Shown: positions 51,724 through 60,372 of the stretch, one piece after another
How positions within the stretch are numbered: the first letter of the stretch is position 1
How the letters are laid out: every line of letters begins with the position of its first letter
DNA from: Gammaproteobacteria bacterium
Lineage (GTDB): Bacteria > Pseudomonadota > Gammaproteobacteria > Eutrophobiales > Eutrophobiaceae
Length of the DNA: 64,000 nucleotides
NCBI GenBank assembly: GCA_012103475.1
Contig: WLWS01000003.1
Span: 335,565-399,564 of the forward strand
Reading direction: 5' to 3'
Made by a program: the position numbers and the translations under genes
Notes under the pieces: model-generated
Database searches by the model: none
Told to the model about the DNA's origin: nothing
What the model saw: only the letters and a program-made list of their open reading frames with translations

Positions 51724-52485
51724 ATGAGTGATATTGTACTTTACGATGCGGTAAACAGTCCCTGTGGCCGCAGGGTACGAATGACACTATTGGAAAAAAA
51801 AGCAGACTTTGAAATTCGTTGGCTGGCACTGGCGGTGATGGAGCAAAAACAGGATTGGTACCTCAAACTAAATCCGGCGGGGCTGGTACCGACTCTGATT
51901 CATGCTGAACAGTCTTTGTTTGATTCGAACGTAATAAATGAGTATCTGGCACGAAGTCTTGCTGGCATTGAGTTAATTCCAGATTCGCTGTCCCTACAAA
52001 CTGAAATGCGCATGTGGATGGCCTTCGAAATGGAATGGGCCAAGCCTTTTCGTGAGGCAATTTATCAAAGTTATGGAAAATCGCGTCTTCGGGAAACTGG
52101 TCTTGATACAGCAAGCCTGAGCGCCAGAGTCAGGGAGAATACAGCGAATACGGCTTATCTGAATACCGCAAAGAGTGTGCTAAATGATCCCATAGACGAG
52201 AAGCGACTAAACGATTGCATCAAGGTTTTGATGGAACGCATGCAGTGGATGGAAGAGCAGTTATCTGATAGCCGCGACTGGTTATTAGGGAAAAAATTTA
52301 CTCTCGCCGATATTACTCTGGGGCCGAGGCTGGACATGTTTCCATTTATCGGTGTTAATGATCTGTACCAGCGTTATCCACGAATCGGATCCTACATGGA
52401 GCGGCTTAAATCCCGACCAAGCTGGGAAAGTTCCGATATAAAACCTCCTGTGAATGAAAATGTCACTTTTGTAAGGACCAAATGA
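51724..52485 (+). CDS. Glutathione S-transferase family protein
   Basis: A 253-aa cytosolic GST. The N-terminal thioredoxin-like half has SPCGRRVRMTLLEKKADF and the cis-Pro GLVPTLIH; the helical half holds DWLLGKKFTLADITLGP, a strong GST signature. It follows the antiporter by 12 bp and likely shares its mRNA. GSTs near Kef antiporters can link electrophile stress to potassium efflux, but this one is longer than KefF/KefG and of a different fold. Substrate unknown. Confidence 0.88.
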   Translation: MSDIVLYDAVNSPCGRRVRMTLLEKKADFEIRWLALAVMEQKQDWYLKLNPAGLVPTLIHAEQSLFDSNVINEYLARSLAGIELIPDSLSLQTEMRMWMAFEMEWAKPFREAIYQSYGKSRLRETGLDTASLSARVRENTANTAYLNTAKSVLNDPIDEKRLNDCIKVLMERMQWMEEQLSDSRDWLLGKKFTLADITLGPRLDMFPFIGVNDLYQRYPRIGSYMERLKSRPSWESSDIKPPVNENVTFVRTK

Positions 52486-52600
52486 ATCAATACTTTGTCC
52501 ATTAATTGCGTTTTGATTGTGGGAAATCCCTAGCTATTTACGGTATCCTTTGCAGATCGGGAAATTGTCCGGAAACTACTGTACTAAGTAAGAGAATTAA

Positions 52601-53602
52601 ATGAGCGATCTGGTTGTAGACTGGAAGGAATATTTTGATAACGACTGCAAGGGCGAAGATATGTGGGGACACTATCGTACGCCGAATGGCAGTATTTATC
52701 TGGTGGTGGACGGTGCCTCGAATCATGATGGTACTAAAACCGGCGCTGATGTGGTTCGCCTTATTCATGAACGCTTCAGACAGGAGTCTTCCAATGTTCT
52801 TCACAGTAGCGAACTCCGGGATCTGATATTTTCTATCAATGATGAATCGTCAAGGGTCAATGAAGGTGCCTACGCGGCGCTAGCCGGTGTCTTGCAACGC
52901 GGTAATAATCTGTATGCTTTTGGAGTCGGCGATGTTGCCATTATTGCCAAGAAAGCTAATGGTAAACTGATTCAGGTACTACCACTCGATTTAAGTATGC
53001 AGGAAGACGAAGCTGAAAGACGTGCGAAATCCGAGATTGGTCAGACGGTGAATAACATCAAAATAACCGAAGAAAACTACACGCAGAGAATCAAACAGTA
53101 TATGAACCACGGCCTGTCCAACGCGGTTGGTCTGGGTGAAGAGTTTAATGTTAATTATATGTATTTTGATGCCAAGGCGGATACAGCCTTGATGGTGGCC
53201 ACTGACGGTGTCACTGATCCTTTTATGGAGCCGCAGCGTGATGCCGGAAACATTCTTAAAGAAAATGCAGAGAAACTTTACGAATTATTGGCTGCGAACA
53301 GCTCGGCTGAAGCAGCGGCTCTGGCTTTGGAAGACATGATCTGGGAAACACGGGTTTCACAACGTCAAAAAATCAAACCCGATGATCGAACAGCGCTTTT
53401 CATGTTTATCAATCAGGATAAAGGATCTTCGAAGCGAGACAAGAATGTTAATTCAATGTCGAATCCACAACTTGCTGCTGAATTACTTAACAAGATTGAG
53501 CAGCAAAAGTCATCTTCTCTGGATGTCGAAGTGTCGGTTTCAACTGAGGACCTTGAACGAATGTCACAGATAACTAAGGAACTGGTGCGAAAACTGAAGT
53601 AG
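52601..53602 (+). CDS. PP2C-family Ser/Thr phosphatase
   Basis: A 333-aa metal-dependent phosphatase. PPM motifs are visible: LVVDGASNHDGTKTG (first metal Asp), FGVGDVAIIA, MVATDGVTDPF and PDDRTALFMF with the last metal Asp. A C-terminal helical tail (after residue 285) contains Ser/Thr/Glu-rich sequence that may be a target or docking arm. It is convergent with the Ser/Thr kinase 16 bp away, an arrangement typical for cognate kinase/phosphatase pairs. Confidence 0.88.
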   Translation: MSDLVVDWKEYFDNDCKGEDMWGHYRTPNGSIYLVVDGASNHDGTKTGADVVRLIHERFRQESSNVLHSSELRDLIFSINDESSRVNEGAYAALAGVLQRGNNLYAFGVGDVAIIAKKANGKLIQVLPLDLSMQEDEAERRAKSEIGQTVNNIKITEENYTQRIKQYMNHGLSNAVGLGEEFNVNYMYFDAKADTALMVATDGVTDPFMEPQRDAGNILKENAEKLYELLAANSSAEAAALALEDMIWETRVSQRQKIKPDDRTALFMFINQDKGSSKRDKNVNSMSNPQLAAELLNKIEQQKSSSLDVEVSVSTEDLERMSQITKELVRKLK

Positions 53603-53618
53603 CTGCAAACAGGGTAGA

Positions 53619-54473
53619 CTAAATCAACATATATTCCTTCGATGCATTCATTAGTGTTGAATCGGGGTAATAACGCCTCATTAGTAATTCAACTTCGATA
53701 GCAAATTTGGCAGCAGACTGAAACCTCTCGGCGTCCTGTTTCGCCATCGCTTTATCAACCATTGCAGAGATTTCCGCAGGGACTTCAGGTCGCAACTCTA
53801 TGATTGGTGTTGCAGCTTTATTCATTATTTGATCGATTGTGTTGTCTTTGGTAAAGGGATACTTTTTTGCCAGCATACGGTACATTGTAGAACCCATTGC
53901 GAATATATCTGTTAGTACCGTAATTTCACGATTCGGATCAAAATGCTCTGGTGCCATATACGCGATGGTGCCAGTATCCTTAACTGAAGGTTCTTCAATA
54001 GTTTGAGAAATACTGAAATCGGTTAACTTGGCTATACCATTGGCCGGGTGATACATAATGTTTCCGGGTTTAACATCGCGGTGGATAACCCCGTGATAGT
54101 GAATATAGGCCAGACCAACGCAACACTTATAGATCACCGCTAAAGTTTCATCTATATCCATCGGGCCTACAGCGATCATGTAATCGAGTATTGATCTGCC
54201 GGGAACAAACTCCATAACAATGTAATCCAGGCCTCCGTCGCTGATCACATCATAGATACCAACGATATTCTCATGAGCGTATTTTCCGGCTATTCGAGCC
54301 TCATGACGAAACTCGTTCAGCGCATGTTTTACCTGATCTTCACTCATAGATTCGGCTTTTACCGACTTGATAGCCACGGATCGGTCCATAACAGGATCGT
54401 AGGCCCGAAATACTATTCCGGATGCGCCTTCCCCCAGTTTGTCCTGCAATTGATAGCGGCCAATAGTTTCCAT
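53619..54473 (-). CDS. Hanks-type Ser/Thr protein kinase
   Basis: A 284-aa soluble kinase without TM or sensor domain. G-loop LGEGASGIVFRAYD (13-26), VAIK with K36, HRDVKPGN at 131-138 (HRD intact), and MAPEHF. The activation-loop DFG is changed to DFS (152-154), which may alter Mg handling. The last 50 residues are helical (FAIEVELLMRRYYP). Opposite strand and 16 bp from the PP2C phosphatase, so they probably act on the same target. A second Ser/Thr kinase, with PilZ, is at 35962-37158. Confidence 0.92.
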   Translation of the reverse strand: METIGRYQLQDKLGEGASGIVFRAYDPVMDRSVAIKSVKAESMSEDQVKHALNEFRHEARIAGKYAHENIVGIYDVISDGGLDYIVMEFVPGRSILDYMIAVGPMDIDETLAVIYKCCVGLAYIHYHGVIHRDVKPGNIMYHPANGIAKLTDFSISQTIEEPSVKDTGTIAYMAPEHFDPNREITVLTDIFAMGSTMYRMLAKKYPFTKDNTIDQIMNKAATPIIELRPEVPAEISAMVDKAMAKQDAERFQSAAKFAIEVELLMRRYYPDSTLMNASKEYMLI

Positions 54474-54578
54474 TTTTTATTTTATTACGCTGTTCCAGCT
54501 CTTTGCTGTAAATAAGGGTCTATTGTTACATATTACCAATCGAACAACTATGGTGGTTTGCAGTGATATCAATCGATT

Positions 54579-55201
54579 TTAATCATCGTGGGGATGGATT
54601 TTATCAAACCAGGCAGCAAAAATTCCTGCCCAGTTTCGTAAATCAAACTCAATCGCCTGCCAGTCTATTTCAGTTGAACCACCGCTTGACTGCTTCTTGC
54701 CAAGGTCAGCTACCCGTGCCAGAACCTGACCGCTCACTGAATCACTTAGTTCTGCCACAAGGGTGATATGACCAGGAGCTGTTTTGAACTTTTTAGTTGC
54801 CACATATTCCGGGATTTGTTCAGCACTCTTAACAGATCTCAGATCAATAAACTCAACATGCAATCTCAAGGTGTTCTCACTGGCAGTTTCAGAAATATTA
54901 TGATGCTCATCGAGCTCTTCTCTTATCAGTTTTCTAAATAATGATTGCGCTTTGTTGAGATTTTCTCTGGCTTCTGATTTTTTGTCTGTTGGAGGTGCTT
55001 TGTCAATCGGGAACCAAACGCTAATCGGGTCGATTGTGACAGAGGAGTATGATGAAAAATCGCTGTTTTTTTAAGGTAAACAAAATCAAGATTCGGGTTT
55101 GCACGTCTTTCAAATTCGTCAGCACTTATGCTGAGAGGAATAGCAATCTGGATAAGAATGCTAATAAGGGAATATCGAATAAAACCGGTTTTTATCGTCA
55201 T
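54579..55201 (-). pseudogene. DUF3313-like exported protein, frameshifted in a poly-A run
   Basis: From ATG at 55201 a signal peptide (SLISILIQIAIPLSISADE) leads into NPNLDFVYLKK, then an A7 run (about 55068-55074 as T on the plus strand) shifts the frame. One more A would continue N-S-D-F-S-S-Y-S-S-V-T-I-D-P-I-S-V-W-F-P and join the frame that ends at 54579 (LRLHVEFIDLRSV ... WAGIFAAWFDKIH), giving 207 aa. The joined product resembles DUF3313-type proteobacterial periplasmic proteins with a lipid-like or secretion role of unknown nature. As sequenced it cannot make the full protein. Confidence 0.75.
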
Positions 55202-55236
55202 GGCATATCTCACAGTTATTCCAGTCCGCTACAAAT

Positions 55237-55268
55237 TGATGTCCTGTACAGGAGTCGAACCCGTGACC
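55237..55268 (-). repeat. Degenerate copy of the tRNA-Arg(CCT) 3' end (candidate att site)
   Basis: A 32-nt stretch matches the T-arm and acceptor end of the tRNA-Arg at 57660-57691 in 28 of 32 positions, in the same orientation, including a 14-nt identical core (ACAGGAGTCGAACC on the plus strand). No anticodon or D arm precedes it, so it is not a gene. It lies on the 3' side of the intact tRNA, where the far end of a tRNA-integrated element would be. Confidence 0.6.
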
Positions 55269-55302
55269 TGTCAGGAACTTGGTTTAATAGCTAAAAAAAT
55301 TG

Positions 55303-56295
55303 TCATGATGTCTTTGTCAGGCGATCCCGACGCTTTAGCATTTTTTCCGAGAGCCGTGGGCCGGTTCCTGGTTTAGACCAGGGGCAGCGGGCTATACAAA
55401 TTCTGCAGGCCAATGTTTCGCCAAAGTACGGAATGCACTTGTCGAAGTCTACATACCATTTGTCCACACCTCTGACTGTTTGTTTATCATTTGAAATAGC
55501 GCCAGGAGGGCAAGCCTTGGTACATATCTGGCAGTTCAGGCAGAAATCCTCTGAGCCGAAGTCCTCCTGTGAGTCCGCAATCAAAGGAATATTCGTTGTT
55601 ACTGCGGCAAGTCGAATAGAGGAACCATAGGTTTTGTTTATGAGCGATCCATGTTTGCCTAATTGACCAATACCGGCTGCGATTGCTGCAGGCATCATGG
55701 AAAGGGCAGATGCATAAGGTCCTGGCCATGCTTTCGCATAATAACCCTGCTTCAGTATGAAATTGGCAAGTTCACGTGATGCCCTTGACGCACGATTGTA
55801 TTCCTTTGCGACCACAGCACCTGCAGTCGGGTTTTCAAAGCTCGCGGGTGCCTGATTAAGTTCATCATGATTCATTGCAACGGCGATAATTATCACCCAG
55901 GGATCATCGAGGGTATAGCCTTCATAGACGTACATTGGTTGCATTGAAGTTATACCAACAAGATCACTTTCATTATCGAGGGCGAATTGCTTTATCAATG
56001 CTGACCAGTCATTCGCTGATTTCTCTACCTGAACTCCTGACTGCTCAATCGGTTTCGGACCACGCCCGCCCGGAGGCGTAGAGGAAAAGTATTTGCGCAT
56101 CTCGGCTGATTGGCGATGATAGTCGATTACTTCGGTCTGCAATTCTCCATGAGTTTGTCGATCATGAGGGTGCCAGAAAAACGGAGATGGTCTGCGTTCT
56201 TCTTTTTCCCCCAGTCCATTAACAGTATTCCCCGAAATTTTCGGGAATTTATCAAGAAAGTTCTGCAGAGGTTTGTAGCCTTCATGAGCACTCAT
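55303..56295 (-). CDS. Reductive-dehalogenase-family (RdhA-like) corrinoid/Fe-S protein, copy 2
   Basis: A 330-aa paralogue of the protein at 5640-6632, identical in length. It keeps MMPAAIAAGIGQLGKHG, two cluster sets C252-x2-C-x2-C-x3-CP and C287-x9-C297-x2-C-x3-CPW, and lacks a signal peptide. Compared with copy 1, TDLPL becomes TTNIPL. The ATG at 56295 is 5 bp after the stop of the ligase gene; the frame continues 17 codons upstream over that gene and is not used. It is cotranscribed with a PaaK-like ligase, a combination seen here only. A dehalogenase or a different corrinoid reductase. Confidence 0.75.
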   Translation of the reverse strand: MSAHEGYKPLQNFLDKFPKISGNTVNGLGEKEERRPSPFFWHPHDRQTHGELQTEVIDYHRQSAEMRKYFSSTPPGGRGPKPIEQSGVQVEKSANDWSALIKQFALDNESDLVGITSMQPMYVYEGYTLDDPWVIIIAVAMNHDELNQAPASFENPTAGAVVAKEYNRASRASRELANFILKQGYYAKAWPGPYASALSMMPAAIAAGIGQLGKHGSLINKTYGSSIRLAAVTTNIPLIADSQEDFGSEDFCLNCQICTKACPPGAISNDKQTVRGVDKWYVDFDKCIPYFGETLACRICIARCPWSKPGTGPRLSEKMLKRRDRLTKTS

Positions 56296-56299
56296 AATT

Positions 56300-57592
56300 C
56301 TATTCTCTTTTATCTGTAAAACGTTGGGCTTTAACCTGTCCTTCAAAAAAACTGGCTACTGCTCCTCTTGTCTGGACAACAATCTCAGAATCTACACCAA
56401 AAGTATTACGAATGGCTTCGATGATTTCCTTACTTGCGATTGTTGTATTCAGTTGATCCGGTACTTCAACAAACACTCTCAGTATGTCATTTCCGCCATC
56501 GTTGGTCACATCAACCCTGAAGTCTTCAACCTGTGGTTTCTCAAACATTAAGTCCTCAAAATCCAGATGGCCGATATTGACGCCGCGGATTTTAACGAAT
56601 CCGGCAGTACGATGTGCGTGGTGCATTCGCGGAAATACTCCAAATGGCGTTCCGTCCGGCTCCGGGTATTCAATACTGACAATATCTCCGGTATTTAATC
56701 GCAGAAAAGGAGTGACATTGTTGGTAACTAATGGTGTAACCACAAGTGTGCCGAATTCACCAGGTGACACGGGTTCCAAACTGTCGATATCCAGTACTTC
56801 TTCAAAAAACAGATCTGACCACAAATTCAGCCCCTTACCTGGCATTGTTTCGCTACCTAAAATCAGGACTTCGGTCATGCCTAAACAATCGTATACCTCA
56901 GCGCCCCATAATTCACTGATACGATCCCTTTTTTGCGGTGATAAAGGCTCTGCAGTACAAAGAATCTTTTCAAGCTGAAATGCTTTTGGATCGATACCCT
57001 TGCCAAGCGCCAGGTTGGCGAGGTGTAGGGCGTAACTTGGCATACCCACCCAGAGTGCAGGTCGATATTCAGATAAAATTTCCAGTTGAGCAAGAGATGA
57101 AGTTGTATTCCCGGCTCCCGCCCAAAGAACTGAAAGCCCACAACGTTCCATAGCTCTGGCAAATAACTGACCAGCGGGATGTATGCCGAAGGGTAAGGAA
57201 TTATGAACTAGGGCAGGAGACCTCATGCCAATCGCCTTGATCACCCGTTCAAAACTAATGAGTGCGGCCCGAAGATCATTCTGATTGCGAGGATAAAATA
57301 ATGGGCGTCCGGTTGAACCACCTGAGCGCCATAATTCGCTAGCTGATTCCTTTCCCTTTATGCAGAACTTTGTATAGAAATCGTCATTGCTTATTCCACG
57401 TAATTCCTCCTTGGTTAAAATCGGAATCTTTCTCCATTCCTCAGGATCATCTATTCGATCCAGATCGATTGACGCGATACGCTCTGCCAGCAAGGTCGAT
57501 TTACGGGCATTTAAGAGTGCCTGTCTTTTTCTTTCCGATTGTAAGGACTGAATTTCCTCAGTAGAACCGGGAATTTGATAAGGATTATCCAT
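56300..57592 (-). CDS. PaaK-like AMP-forming acyl-CoA ligase
   Basis: A 430-aa adenylate-forming enzyme. The P-loop-like SGGSTGRPLFYPRN, CTAEPLSPQKRDRI and YDCLGMTEVLIL are those of the phenylacetate-CoA ligase branch, which activates aryl acids to CoA thioesters. The C-terminal lid is short (FFEGQVKAQRF). It is upstream of the RdhA-like copy 2 by 5 bp, so the pair may activate then reduce or dehalogenate an aromatic acid. Substrate not determined. Starts at 57592, with the tRNA-Arg 68 bp upstream. Confidence 0.88.
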   Translation of the reverse strand: MDNPYQIPGSTEEIQSLQSERKRQALLNARKSTLLAERIASIDLDRIDDPEEWRKIPILTKEELRGISNDDFYTKFCIKGKESASELWRSGGSTGRPLFYPRNQNDLRAALISFERVIKAIGMRSPALVHNSLPFGIHPAGQLFARAMERCGLSVLWAGAGNTTSSLAQLEILSEYRPALWVGMPSYALHLANLALGKGIDPKAFQLEKILCTAEPLSPQKRDRISELWGAEVYDCLGMTEVLILGSETMPGKGLNLWSDLFFEEVLDIDSLEPVSPGEFGTLVVTPLVTNNVTPFLRLNTGDIVSIEYPEPDGTPFGVFPRMHHAHRTAGFVKIRGVNIGHLDFEDLMFEKPQVEDFRVDVTNDGGNDILRVFVEVPDQLNTTIASKEIIEAIRNTFGVDSEIVVQTRGAVASFFEGQVKAQRFTDKRE

Positions 57593-57659
57593 AGGTGGCT
57601 TTTATATTTGGAACAGTAACTTCATGAACTCGACTTTTACAATAAGTCGTTTATATAAA

Positions 57660-57736
57660 TGGTGCCCTGAACAGGAGTCGAACCTGTGACCTACCGCTTA
57701 GGAGGCGGTCGCTCTATCCAACTGAGCTACCAGGGC
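57660..57736 (-). tRNA. tRNA-Arg(CCT)
   Basis: A 77-nt cloverleaf with encoded CCA. Acceptor GCCCTGG pairs with TCAGGGC, D arm AGCTCAGTTGGATAGAGC, anticodon stem CCGCC/GCGG with loop CTCCTAA (anticodon CCT, reading AGG), and T arm ACAGG-TTCGACT-CCTGT. Nothing is missing. Its 3' end is partly repeated at 55237-55268. Confidence 0.97.
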
Positions 57737-57906
57737 ATTACTTAAAAAATCAGCAACTTATATTTTAGAAGGCCTGTAAAATATCACAAGGTGTAAAACA
57801 GCTGTTGCCTAAGATACACATGCAGCTGGACTTCGGCGAGCTGTCGTTGGCTTTAGTCGCTGATTGGAAAACATGAACGAGTCAAAGCTAGAAGTCCGAG
57901 GCAGTA

Positions 57907-59280
57907 TCAGGACCTGAGACCCAAAATAAATATTGTAGCGATTGCCCCTGGCGCCAGGTATCGCATAACAATGCGCCACGCCCGGAAAACATAAACGTTC
58001 TTTATATTGAGTTCGTCTTGTGTTGCCTGTTCAGACATTATCCATCCACTGAATATACAGATGAAGAAGGCACTGATCAGGACCAATACATTGACGGTGA
58101 CAAAATCGACGATTCTGAATACGGTCGCTTCGCGTAAAAGATTAATGAAGGCCAGAGGCTTGAAGTCAGACCAGATATTGAAGGAAAACACTGAACCCAG
58201 GCCAAATAACCAGATTAGACCACCTGCGAAAGTAGCCACGAACACTCGACTTCCTCTCTTGTATTCGACCAGGCGGGATACCACCGATTCCAGCATGGAA
58301 ATGGAAGTGCTCAGTGCGGCGAAAAATACCAGCAGAAAAAAAAGGCTACCGAAAAAGCGGCCAGCGGGCATTTGTCCAAAGGCAATAGGCAGGCTCTCAA
58401 AGAGCAGACCAGGACCTGCCGCTGTTTCCAGTCCATAGGCGAAAACGATAGGAAATATAGCGAGACCGGCCAGCATGTCGACAGATACGTTTGCAGTCGC
58501 TACGGCCAGAGCGGCATGGGGAATGGACGCGCTCCTGGATAAATAGGCGCCATAGGCGAGAATACCGCCACCCCCGACACTGAGGGAGAAAAATGCCTGT
58601 CCGAGCGCCAGTAGCATGACATCAATATTGATGAGGGAAAAATCCGGGTAAAACATAAATTCAAATGCTCGAGCGAATTCGGCCGTTAGTGCGGCATAAA
58701 TAACGAGGATGATGAGCGTAATGAATAATAGTGGCATCATAAGTCTGGCCGCCATTTCTACACCATCCCGGACCCCCCGGGCGACAATAAAAATGGTCAT
58801 AAGCATGAACAAGCCATGCCAGAAAATCATTCCCCCAACGTCATTGCGAACCTCGGCAAAAACCTGTTTTGACTCTGCGACAGCCATTCCCGTAAATACA
58901 CCTGCCACTGCCTTTACCAGATATACGAGAACCCAGCCTGCAACGACACTGAAAAAAGACAGGGCGAGAAAGGCCACAGCCAGAGCTATCCAGCCCAGAT
59001 ACTTCCAGTTGGCGCTATGTCCTTCGGCCAGAGCTAATTCGCGGGTACTGGCAACTGGACTATGGCCGCCACGTCGGCCGATAAGGATCATGGCGATGAC
59101 GGCAGGCACACTGAAACAGATGACGAAAATGAAATACATCAAGATGAAAGCGCCACCACCGTTCTCGCCTGCGATGACCGGAAAACCCCATATATTGCCT
59201 AGCCCCACTGCACCACCGATGGTTGCCAGGATGAATCCCCATGTAGTAGAAAATCCTTTGGGTGGCATGGATTGTGTCAT
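57907..59280 (-). CDS. Sodium-dependent NSS (SNF) family transporter
   Basis: A 457-aa inner-membrane symporter of the neurotransmitter:sodium family. TM1 carries WGFILATIGGAVGLGNIWGFP, trimmed here as GGAVGLGNIWGFP, the unwound sodium/substrate site, and about 11 helices follow (ALGQAFFSLSVGGGGILAYG is the TM6 equivalent). The start at 59280 follows GAGGGC directly after the stop of the upstream gene; an earlier in-frame Met lies inside that gene. Bacterial members import amino acids such as Trp, Tyr or Leu. It shares strand with the two amidohydrolase genes. Confidence 0.93.
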   Translation of the reverse strand: MTQSMPPKGFSTTWGFILATIGGAVGLGNIWGFPVIAGENGGGAFILMYFIFVICFSVPAVIAMILIGRRGGHSPVASTRELALAEGHSANWKYLGWIALAVAFLALSFFSVVAGWVLVYLVKAVAGVFTGMAVAESKQVFAEVRNDVGGMIFWHGLFMLMTIFIVARGVRDGVEMAARLMMPLLFITLIILVIYAALTAEFARAFEFMFYPDFSLINIDVMLLALGQAFFSLSVGGGGILAYGAYLSRSASIPHAALAVATANVSVDMLAGLAIFPIVFAYGLETAAGPGLLFESLPIAFGQMPAGRFFGSLFFLLVFFAALSTSISMLESVVSRLVEYKRGSRVFVATFAGGLIWLFGLGSVFSFNIWSDFKPLAFINLLREATVFRIVDFVTVNVLVLISAFFICIFSGWIMSEQATQDELNIKNVYVFRAWRIVMRYLAPGAIATIFILGLRS

Positions 59281-59285
59281 GCCCT

Positions 59286-60321
59286 CTAAAGTCCGAAAAC
59301 TCTTTGGGCGTTTGCTGAACGGATTGCGGCACACTGGTCAGCGGGCAACTTGTTGGTGATATCCAGTGCACCGGCGGTGTCGTGGACCTGATGTGGCCAG
59401 TCAGTACCAAACATAACCCTGTCCACACCCACCACCGAGATCAGGTATTCAAGGGTGTTGAAGTTATAAGTGATGCAATCATAGTAAATATGGCGAAGAT
59501 AATCATGGGGGCTGTTCTGCATCCTTCTTCTCTGAGGTAATTCAACCTCATCACCCTTTTGAAAACGGCCAACCAGATAGGGCAGAGTCCCACCTCCGTG
59601 CGATGCAATGAGTTTCAGGTTCGGATAGAGGTCGAAGAAACCATCGAATATCATCCGTGTAACTGCCAGTGTGGTATCAAACATAAAACCCACTGACCAG
59701 CTCAAGTCATATTTGCTCATGTCCATGCGCCCGGCGCCTGGGGGATCAGTCGGGTGCAGAAGGACAGGCAATGCACGTTTATCGATCTCCTCCCATATTG
59801 GTGAGAAAAAAGGATGAGTGAGACTTTCTCCCGCTATGTTCGCCAGTACCATCACGCCGCTTGCACCTCTGTCACAGCTGCGGGCGAGCTCTTCCAGGGC
59901 CTGTTGGGGATATTCCCAGGGTAGTGAGGTGAACCAGCAGATACGATCGGGCCTGTTGGGGATATTCCCAGGGTAGTGAGGTGAACCAGCAGATACGATC
60001 GGGCCAGTTCGAATGTGCGTCCGCCATACTGTCATTGGACTCCCTCGCCGCATCGCAACTTGTTTCCTCGCCCCCCCAATAGACGTTAGGACAGGTCAGA
60101 GATACGATAGAAATATCAATACCATTGGCATCCATGTGTGCGATGCGCTGCTCATAGTCAAAATGGCCTGGTTGTGGAAAGGCGATGGGTGTGTCACGTC
60201 GGAAAATCTCCTCATGTCCGTCGGGTCGGGTTCTGATCTCGTATTCTCCACCTCTGTCACGGAGTATTTCTATAAAGCTACGTGTGTAGGCGTGAGTATG
60301 AATGTCTATTATTGTACTCAT
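59286..60321 (-). pseudogene. ACMSD-type amidohydrolase broken by a 52-bp tandem duplication
   Basis: The 5' frame (from ATG 60321) reads IDIHTHAYTRSF, the TIM-barrel metal start, and YEQRIAHMDANGIDISIVS, then hits the second copy of a 52-bp direct repeat at 59951-60002 and goes out of frame. The 3' frame resumes with CWFTSLPWEYPQQALEEL, VLLHPTDPP, LIASHGGGTLPYLVGRF and MFGTDWPHQ. Removing one copy restores a 327-aa protein, matching the 328-aa intact paralogue upstream. The two copies are identical, so the break is recent or an assembly artefact. The family decarboxylates or hydrolyses aromatic ring-cleavage products. Confidence 0.9.
59897..60005. repeat. Perfect 52-bp tandem duplication
   Basis: The sequence has period 52 from 59897 to 60005 (two copies plus 5 bp). 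Copies are identical base for base. As 52 is not a multiple of three it shifts the reading frame of the amidohydrolase. Confidence 0.97.
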
Positions 60322-60372
60322 AGTTAAGAATGACTGGAGTTTCTCTGGTATATGTCGACTATAGAGTGGTAA

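Noticed and set aside
55237..55268. A second tRNA gene
   Set aside because: Only T-arm and acceptor end are present; no anticodon or D arm precede it.
58007..59359. Long plus-strand frames (143 and 216 codons)
   Set aside because: They lie opposite the NSS transporter and have no start signals or recognisable domains.
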